Shown: one piece after another, positions 4,687 to 9,039 of the stretch
Layout of the letters: every line of letters begins with the position of its first letter
Numbering within the stretch: the stretch's first letter is position 1
Source: Candidatus Levyibacteriota bacterium
GTDB lineage: Bacteria > Patescibacteriota > Microgenomatia > Levybacterales > GWA1-39-11
Assembly: GCA_016204525.1 (NCBI GenBank)
Contig: JACQKO010000077.1
Span: forward strand, 1-9,039
Reading direction: 5' to 3'
Length of the DNA stretch: 9,039 nt
Notes under the pieces: generated by a model
The model's input: the letters and a program-made list of their open reading frames with translations, nothing else
Databases searched by the model: none
Told to the model about the DNA's origin: nothing
Made by a program: the position numbers and the translations under genes

Positions 4687-4715
4687 TTGTCAAGAGGGGA
4701 GAATCAAGATACAAT
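4687..4715 (+). promoter_or_regulatory. Promoter of the aspS-dacA operon, leaderless
   Basis: TTGTCA (4687-4692) and TACAAT (4710-4715) are spaced by 17 bp, each 5 of 6 to consensus. The -10 ends 7 nt before the aspS ATG at 4723, so the transcript should begin at or beside the start codon. Confidence 0.75.
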
Positions 4716-4722
4716 ATGAGAT

Positions 4723-6105
4723 ATGGTTCGACAAAGCTCACCGCAAGTGGTTCGAAATCTTGCGAAAGAATGCAATGATCTTATCGGAAAACATGTATTA
4801 CTGAAGGGTTGGGTTGAGAGAACCCGAACACACGGAAAGGTAGCATTCTTTGATTTTCGAGATAGGTCAGGGATTATTCAGGTTACTGCTCACGAAAATT
4901 TAGCTCCTAAAATAGCCGAGCTTTCATTACAGGATGTAGTTAGGGTTGAGGGCGAAGTTCGCTCAAGGGATGAGAGATATATAAATCCAGAGATTGAGAC
5001 TGGAAAAATTGAAGTGCATCTTGAGAAACTTACGATTATTTCAAAGGCGGCTGAAATGCCTTTTGACATGGGCGGCAAAGAATTAAGTATCGAACTACCT
5101 ACTTTGCTTGATCTTAGGTCCCTTACATTAAGACATCCAAAAATTCTTCCCATCTTCAAATTGCAAGAGGCAATTGTTCAAGGCTTTAGGGAAATCTTAA
5201 AAAATGAAGGATTTACGGAAATTTTTGTTCCAACAATTGTTTCTTCCGCAACGGAAGGCGGAGCAGAGGTTTTCGAAATAAAATATTATGATCGGAAAGC
5301 CTATCTTGCACAAAGCCCTCAATTATACAAACAAATAATGACATCGGTTTTTGAGAGAGTATTTACTGTTGCACATGCTTACCGGGCTGAACCGTCAGTT
5401 ACCACACGCCATTTATCCGAATATATCAGCTTAGACGCCGAGTTTGGGTTCATAGATGGTTGGACAGATCTTATGGACATGGCCGAAAAAGTTACGATAA
5501 GTATTATTGAAAACATTCGAAGCCGAGTTCAGAATCGAGAATTAAATCCGGCCAAAAAGTTTAATTTGCCGGAGATTAAAAAAAAGATTCTCAGAGTCAA
5601 ATTGCAAGAAGCGCAAGATATATTGTTTAAGAGGACAAAAGTGGATCATCGTGACCAGCCGGATCTTGAGCCATCAGAGGAACAAGAGATGTGTCAATGG
5701 GCGCTTGAGGAGACGGGAGCGCCTTTTGTTTTTATTACTCACTATCCTAAGAAAAAAAGACCCTTCTATACTATGCCTGATCCTAGGGATCCTGAATACA
5801 CGTTAAGCTTCGATTTAATCGGCATAAGCGAAGAGTGGGTTACGGGAGGTCAACGAATTAACGATTACAATATGTTGCTTGAACATATAGAGGAGTGGAA
5901 GAATACGCCGGAAAATTTTGAACTATATCTTCAGGCATTTAAGTATGGGATGCCTCCTGAGGGTGGATTTGCGATGGGCCTTGAGAGAATTACTAAAGAT
6001 CTATTAGGGCTTTCGAATGTCAGGGAAGCTTCTCTCTTTCCTCGTGATATGGAGAGAATCGATCAAAGATTTTCTGTTCAGTCGCATATTTCATCAAAAA
6101 AGTAA
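4723..6105 (+). CDS. aspS: Aspartyl-tRNA synthetase, archaeal-type (probably non-discriminating)
   Basis: A class II synthetase that charges tRNA(Asp) with aspartate; enzymes of this type often also charge tRNA(Asn), which the GatCAB amidotransferase then corrects. The N-terminal OB-fold anticodon domain is at about 20-105 (LKGWVERTRTHGKVAFFDFRDRSG). The catalytic core has QSPQLYKQ (197-204), motif 2 as AYRAE...RHLSEY...DAEF (219-241), and motif 3 as GFAMGLERI (415-423) followed by LSNVREASLFPRD (430-442). The length of 460 without the GAD insertion of bacterial AspRS (about 590 aa) places it with the archaeal/eukaryotic form, as seen in many CPR genomes. Discriminating or not cannot be settled by eye. 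The ATG at 4723 is set by the promoter just upstream. dacA follows after 5 nt, so the two are co-transcribed. Confidence 0.95.
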   Translation: MVRQSSPQVVRNLAKECNDLIGKHVLLKGWVERTRTHGKVAFFDFRDRSGIIQVTAHENLAPKIAELSLQDVVRVEGEVRSRDERYINPEIETGKIEVHLEKLTIISKAAEMPFDMGGKELSIELPTLLDLRSLTLRHPKILPIFKLQEAIVQGFREILKNEGFTEIFVPTIVSSATEGGAEVFEIKYYDRKAYLAQSPQLYKQIMTSVFERVFTVAHAYRAEPSVTTRHLSEYISLDAEFGFIDGWTDLMDMAEKVTISIIENIRSRVQNRELNPAKKFNLPEIKKKILRVKLQEAQDILFKRTKVDHRDQPDLEPSEEQEMCQWALEETGAPFVFITHYPKKKRPFYTMPDPRDPEYTLSFDLIGISEEWVTGGQRINDYNMLLEHIEEWKNTPENFELYLQAFKYGMPPEGGFAMGLERITKDLLGLSNVREASLFPRDMERIDQRFSVQSHISSKK

Positions 6106-6110
6106 TTTTA

Positions 6111-7016
6111 GTGAAAATTACGTTCAGCGGGAAAACTATAATAGGTCTGTTACTTATCCTCAATATATTAATATTGTCGCTTGTTGTATTTTTGCTCCTA
6201 GAAATAAAAAAGAATGAAGTTTTAAATCTTGCAGCGGACATGGCGCCTTTAGCGCTGCCCCTATTGGCAGAAGATATAAAAAAAATTGATGTTTCTTCCC
6301 GCGCATATATCATCTACGACCCGCAAACAAGAACTGTCATCTCGGGGAAAAATGAAAAGCTTAGATTTTCTCCTGCTTCAGGCACTAAGATAATGACAGC
6401 CATAATAGCGCTTGAAGAATATAACCTTGAGGACGTCCTAACAGCTGTTGGTCTTGAAAATGTCGATGGATCCACAATGAAACTTAAAGAAGGAGAAGCA
6501 ATAACTGTAGAGAATTTGCTTTATGGTCTTATGTTGCCCTCTGGTAATGATGCGGCATATGTGCTTACTTCTGTTTATCAAGGAGGAGAATCAGGTTTTG
6601 TTGCTCGAATGAATAGAAAAGCGAAAGAACTGAACTTAGTAAATACCAAATTTGTTGACCCCTCGGGATATTCGGATGATAATTATATAACCGCATATGA
6701 TCTGGCGCGGCTTGCTTCTTATGCTTTAAAAAATCCAAAGTTTGCCGCAATCGTTTCAACCAAAAATAAGACAGTCACAGATGTTACCGGGGAAATTATC
6801 CACGAGCTGTCAAATCTAAACGAGCTTTTAGGAGTAGCCGGAGTAAATGGTGTAAAAACAGGATTTACGGAAGAAGCTTTAGGGGTTCTTGTTTCTTCTG
6901 TCGAGCACGAGGGGAAGGCCTATATAATAGTAGTTTTGGGAAGTGATGATAGGTTTCTTGATACAAAAAATATTATTGAGCGCGCCGTAGAGAAGATAAC
7001 TTTAATATCCTACTGA
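6111..7016 (+). CDS. dacA: D-alanyl-D-alanine carboxypeptidase (PBP5 / peptidase S11 family)
   Basis: This serine peptidase trims the terminal D-alanine of peptidoglycan stem peptides outside the membrane. All three penicillin-binding motifs are present: S90-G-T-K93 with the nucleophile Ser90 (context PASGTKIMTA), S144-G-N146, and K249-T-G251. A hydrophobic segment at about 9-31 is an uncleaved anchor or signal peptide, so the catalytic domain faces outward. At 301 residues it lacks the C-terminal beta domain and membrane-binding helix of E. coli PBP5, consistent with N-terminal anchoring. The GTG start at 6111 is 5 nt after the aspS stop, with no clear Shine-Dalgarno sequence; translational coupling is likely. 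Its 3' end overlaps the convergent 351-aa gene by 7 bp. The exact paralogue name (dacA, dacF or another) is not certain. Confidence 0.92.
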   Translation: MKITFSGKTIIGLLLILNILILSLVVFLLLEIKKNEVLNLAADMAPLALPLLAEDIKKIDVSSRAYIIYDPQTRTVISGKNEKLRFSPASGTKIMTAIIALEEYNLEDVLTAVGLENVDGSTMKLKEGEAITVENLLYGLMLPSGNDAAYVLTSVYQGGESGFVARMNRKAKELNLVNTKFVDPSGYSDDNYITAYDLARLASYALKNPKFAAIVSTKNKTVTDVTGEIIHELSNLNELLGVAGVNGVKTGFTEEALGVLVSSVEHEGKAYIIVVLGSDDRFLDTKNIIERAVEKITLISY

Positions 7017-8065
7017 GACAAAGCGTTAACATAAGCGGTAAATCCTTTTCCCTTAAAGACAACAATCGGTAAAAAGTATTGCTGATTCACATCTGCAATA
7101 TAATATCCAAGAGAGACATCGGTAATATCAATTAAATTCGCATCTTCACTATCTGTCAACACAAAAGCATCTCCGCGCTTTAAATCCTCAAATGCAGTCT
7201 CCGCCGTCTTTATAGGATATGTGGAAAAGTTGGACGAATCAGCAATAAAGTGAGAGAAAGAAGCGTCCACCACATTTGGTAAATTGCTACCGCTCCTTGT
7301 TATAAAGTACATAAGACTTTCAGTTAGACCGGGATAATAAATTTTATGACTGTCAAGGTTTTTTTGGAATAGATCCAATCGGGCAAAATTCGCCTCATTA
7401 AGACTTTGTGCTTTTATTAAAGTACTATTTTCTAATTTTAAATAAGTTAAAGTATAGGTCTCTTGATCTAAATCTTCTCTTTCAAGATCCAAATTTTCGA
7501 GGAGTCTCTCCACCAACTCGAATGCCCCTTCTTTTCTTACTGCTTCTCCGGTCAAAGACTCGGAAGATTCACCTAGAAAGCTTGAGGAGATTTTAAAATT
7601 TCCTGTAGAGATATTTATGCGAATTGTTTGTCCCTCGGAATTGGTCCATTGATATTCTTCTTCAGACACTTTGCTTTCATTTTCCGTATATCCAATTAAC
7701 CTGAGTTTATCCCTAGCGGATTTTAAAGCTACCAAGCTTGGTTCTTTCTTCTTTACTTTATAAACCTTCACTTGGCAATAGTACTTTTTATCAAAGTAAA
7801 CGCATGCATCGGTAAATGCCGGGAGTTTGCCGGTTAAAGTATTAATTCTATACTCAAAATTTCGCGGATTTTGAATAGGGAAACTGACAGGAGGGAGCAC
7901 TCCGAATTTTTGTTCTGGCGGAGCCGGAGGTGCTGGGAAGAAAAAATTTTTAGCTATCTCTCCCCCCTTAAAAAAAATAAACAAAATGGCGACTACAAAA
8001 AGAGAAGCAGCAAGAAGTTTTAATCCTATACGAACTTCGCTTGCAACTTGGGCAAGATGAGCCAT
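7010..8065 (-). CDS. Membrane-anchored hypothetical protein, 351 aa
   Basis: I do not recognise a characterised family. The N-terminus has a hydrophobic span at about 13-32 (IGLKLLAASLFVVAILFIFF), followed by a proline-rich linker (FFPAPPAPPEQKFGVLPP, about 41-58) and then a large, probably extracytoplasmic, beta-rich domain. Two cysteines (about 88 and 96, in DACVYFDKKYYCQVKV) could form a disulfide. The last 40 residues, GYYIADVNQQYFLPIVVFKGKGFTAYVNAL, resemble the end of YycH/YycI-type or related envelope proteins, but this is a loose impression. It is convergent with dacA (7-bp overlap) and divergent from gltX. The ATG at 8065 is the natural start before the anchor. A weak -10 (GATACT) would lie 9 nt before it, within the 9-bp tandem repeat. 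An envelope role is inferred from topology and from its neighbour dacA. Confidence 0.8.
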   Translation of the reverse strand: MAHLAQVASEVRIGLKLLAASLFVVAILFIFFKGGEIAKNFFFPAPPAPPEQKFGVLPPVSFPIQNPRNFEYRINTLTGKLPAFTDACVYFDKKYYCQVKVYKVKKKEPSLVALKSARDKLRLIGYTENESKVSEEEYQWTNSEGQTIRINISTGNFKISSSFLGESSESLTGEAVRKEGAFELVERLLENLDLEREDLDQETYTLTYLKLENSTLIKAQSLNEANFARLDLFQKNLDSHKIYYPGLTESLMYFITRSGSNLPNVVDASFSHFIADSSNFSTYPIKTAETAFEDLKRGDAFVLTDSEDANLIDITDVSLGYYIADVNQQYFLPIVVFKGKGFTAYVNALSQ

Positions 8066-8075
8066 ATTTTAAAAA

Positions 8076-8111
8076 GTATCAAAGGTATCAAGAGCATCAC
8101 GAGTATCAAGG
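8076..8111. repeat. Four tandem copies of a 9-bp unit upstream of the 351-aa gene
   Basis: GTATCAAAG, GTATCAAGA, GCATCACGA and GTATCAAGG lie end to end. On the minus strand each unit reads TTGATAC-like, which mixes -35-like TTGA and -10-like GATACT strings and ends 10 bp before the start codon of the 351-aa gene. A single related copy, AAAGTATCAAG, occurs at 4183-4193 after the 114-aa gene. Confidence 0.7.
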
Positions 8112-8137
8112 GCTACTCATGGAAAAGATACCCTTAA

Positions 8138-8167
8138 TTGAGTATATGAGATAGGCTGTGATAAAAT
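8138..8167 (+). promoter_or_regulatory. Promoter of gltX, leaderless
   Basis: TTGAGT (8138-8143) and TAAAAT (8162-8167, 5 of 6) are spaced by 18 bp. Seven nt separate the -10 from the GTG at 8175, the same geometry as aspS and yqeY, and this supports the GTG as the start. Confidence 0.6.
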
Positions 8168-8174
8168 CAAGCAA

Positions 8175-8996
8175 GTGAGAAATGTTAAGGTTCGTTTTGC
8201 TCCATCCCCAACAGGAGTCCCTCATGTGGGGAATATAAGGACGGCCCTTTTTAATTATTTCTTCGCAAAAGCAACAGGCGGAAAATTTATCCTTAGGATT
8301 GAAGATACGGATCAGGCAAGAAAGGTCGAAGGAGCAGTTCGCGCAATAGAAGAGTCACTTTCGTGGCTTGGGGTAAAATGGGACAAAAAAACTGTTCAGT
8401 CCATGAACCTTAAGGCGTACACGGAAGCGGCAAATGTCCTTATTTCAATCGGCGCGGCAGACAGGGAAAATGGCGCAGTTAGATTTAAAGTTCCTAAGGA
8501 AGGCAGTACTTTCTGGGTCGACGCAGTAGGAGAAAAGAAGATAGAGTTTAATAATTCTGAAATTGAAGATTTTATAATTCTTAAAAGCGATGGATATCCA
8601 ACCTATCATTTAGCTAATGTTGTTGATGATCATGCGCAAAGCATATCTCACGTAATTCGAGGAGAAGATTGGATTCCATCCACCCCAAAACACATCCTTA
8701 TGTATAAAGCTTTTGGTTGGGAAGACAAGATTCCAGTTTTCGCTCATGTTCCTAATGTTTTAGGAGCAGACGGTAAAAAGCTTTCGAAGAGAAGAGGTGC
8801 TAAATCTGTTATCGATCTCAAGAATGAAGGATTTTTACCGGATGCATTGCTGAATTATTTGATGCTTTTAGGATGGTCTCCAAAAAATGACCGCGAAATT
8901 TTATCAAGAGAGGAGATAGAGAAAGAATTTAAACTTGAAAATATCAACAGCTCCCCCGCAATTTTTGATGAAATTAAGTTACTTTTGATTAACTGA
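8175..8996 (+). CDS. gltX: Glutamyl-tRNA synthetase, C-terminally truncated
   Basis: GluRS is a class I synthetase that charges tRNA(Glu) and, in organisms using GatCAB, often tRNA(Gln). The Rossmann catalytic part is clear: FAPSPTGVPHVGNIRTALFNYFFAK (8-32) with the HIGH motif as HVGN, RIEDTD (41-46), SDGYPTYHLANVVDD (138-152), IRGEDW (161-166) and the KMSKS motif as KLSKR (202-206). The protein stops at residue 273 (usual length about 460-500), just where KLxWxNG would begin the anticodon-binding half; TGA follows at 8994-8996 and then AT-rich repeat DNA. About 30 residues are also missing between LISIGAAD (about 89-96) and GAVRFKVP (100-107), where family members have a helical, often cysteine-containing insertion (AYxCxCTxEE-like). 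The GTG start fits the promoter. As read it cannot bind the anticodon normally: a broken gene, or a contig artefact. Confidence 0.9.
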   Translation: MRNVKVRFAPSPTGVPHVGNIRTALFNYFFAKATGGKFILRIEDTDQARKVEGAVRAIEESLSWLGVKWDKKTVQSMNLKAYTEAANVLISIGAADRENGAVRFKVPKEGSTFWVDAVGEKKIEFNNSEIEDFIILKSDGYPTYHLANVVDDHAQSISHVIRGEDWIPSTPKHILMYKAFGWEDKIPVFAHVPNVLGADGKKLSKRRGAKSVIDLKNEGFLPDALLNYLMLLGWSPKNDREILSREEIEKEFKLENINSSPAIFDEIKLLLIN

Positions 8997-9000
8997 GATT

Positions 9001-9039
9001 AAATAAGACAATATACAATTTAAAATTTACAATTGACAA
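9001..9039. repeat. AT-rich repeat-like sequence at the right end
   Basis: After the gltX stop codon the DNA becomes AT-rich with the repeated words ACAATTT, AAATTTACAATT and GACAA (ACAATATACAATTTAAAATT, then TACAATTGACAA). The style is close to the repeat at 73-104 at the other end, though the units are not identical. It runs off the window, so its full length is unknown. Confidence 0.5.

Noticed and set aside
6020..6313. Minus-strand open frame across the aspS-dacA junction (97 codons)
   Set aside because: It overlaps motif-bearing parts of aspS and dacA and shows no promoter or family resemblance.
7014..8996. TGA codons at the ends of dacA and gltX read as glycine (alternative code of Gracilibacteria/Absconditabacteria)
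   Set aside because: In gltX, a Gly after ...LIN would fit the family (N-G), but TAA follows one codon later. All other genes are full length with no internal UGA, and recoded genomes use UGA often inside genes.

Overview
The window looks like a piece of a Candidate Phyla Radiation (Patescibacteria) genome, most likely a Microgenomates-type lineage. The evidence is AT-rich, compact DNA with overlapping genes, an archaeal-type aspartyl-tRNA synthetase, a YerC/TrpR-like regulator, a small D,D-carboxypeptidase, and short AT-rich repeats at gene edges. This assignment is inference from gene content; no rRNA is present. All genes except the damaged secF and gltX are intact without internal UGA, so the standard bacterial code fits.

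Layout, left to right. Positions 3-74 carry the last 23 codons of a gene that resembles the C-terminus of anthranilate phosphoribosyltransferase. A 14-bp tandem repeat follows at once, and then a secF that lacks its first membrane segment and has no secD before it. secF converges on yqeY (minus strand) with a 4-bp stop-codon overlap. yqeY carries an in-frame, GC-rich, palindrome-rich insertion of about 45 codons. A 203-bp divergent intergenic region holds three inverted repeats, one a perfect 24-bp palindrome, and a near-consensus promoter for an unknown 177-aa protein. Next on the minus strand is a TrpR/YerC-like regulator with a related palindrome just before its start codon. A CCA-adding enzyme / poly(A) polymerase family gene follows, with a second and smaller palindromic in-frame insertion, and then a small unknown gene. 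A 71-bp multi-stem inverted repeat and a strong promoter lead into aspS-dacA, a two-gene plus-strand operon. dacA overlaps a convergent gene for an unknown membrane-anchored protein. The window ends with gltX, which breaks off after its catalytic part and meets another AT-rich repeat.

Functional themes. tRNA biology dominates: aspS, gltX, the CCA enzyme, and yqeY (a relative of a tRNA-dependent amidotransferase domain). Protein export (secF) and the cell envelope (dacA, probably the 351-aa protein) make up most of the rest.

Most notable signals. (1) A TrpR-family gene has a palindrome of CTAG-N4-CTAG design, the spacing of the E. coli trp operator, at its own start, and a second copy lies in the yqeY/177-aa intergenic region. 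(2) Two unrelated genes carry in-frame palindromic GC-rich insertions. (3) Several promoters place the -10 box only 7-11 nt before the start codon, implying leaderless mRNAs. (4) Both ends of the window show a conserved gene broken next to an AT-rich repeat, which points to repeat-mediated rearrangement or misassembly.
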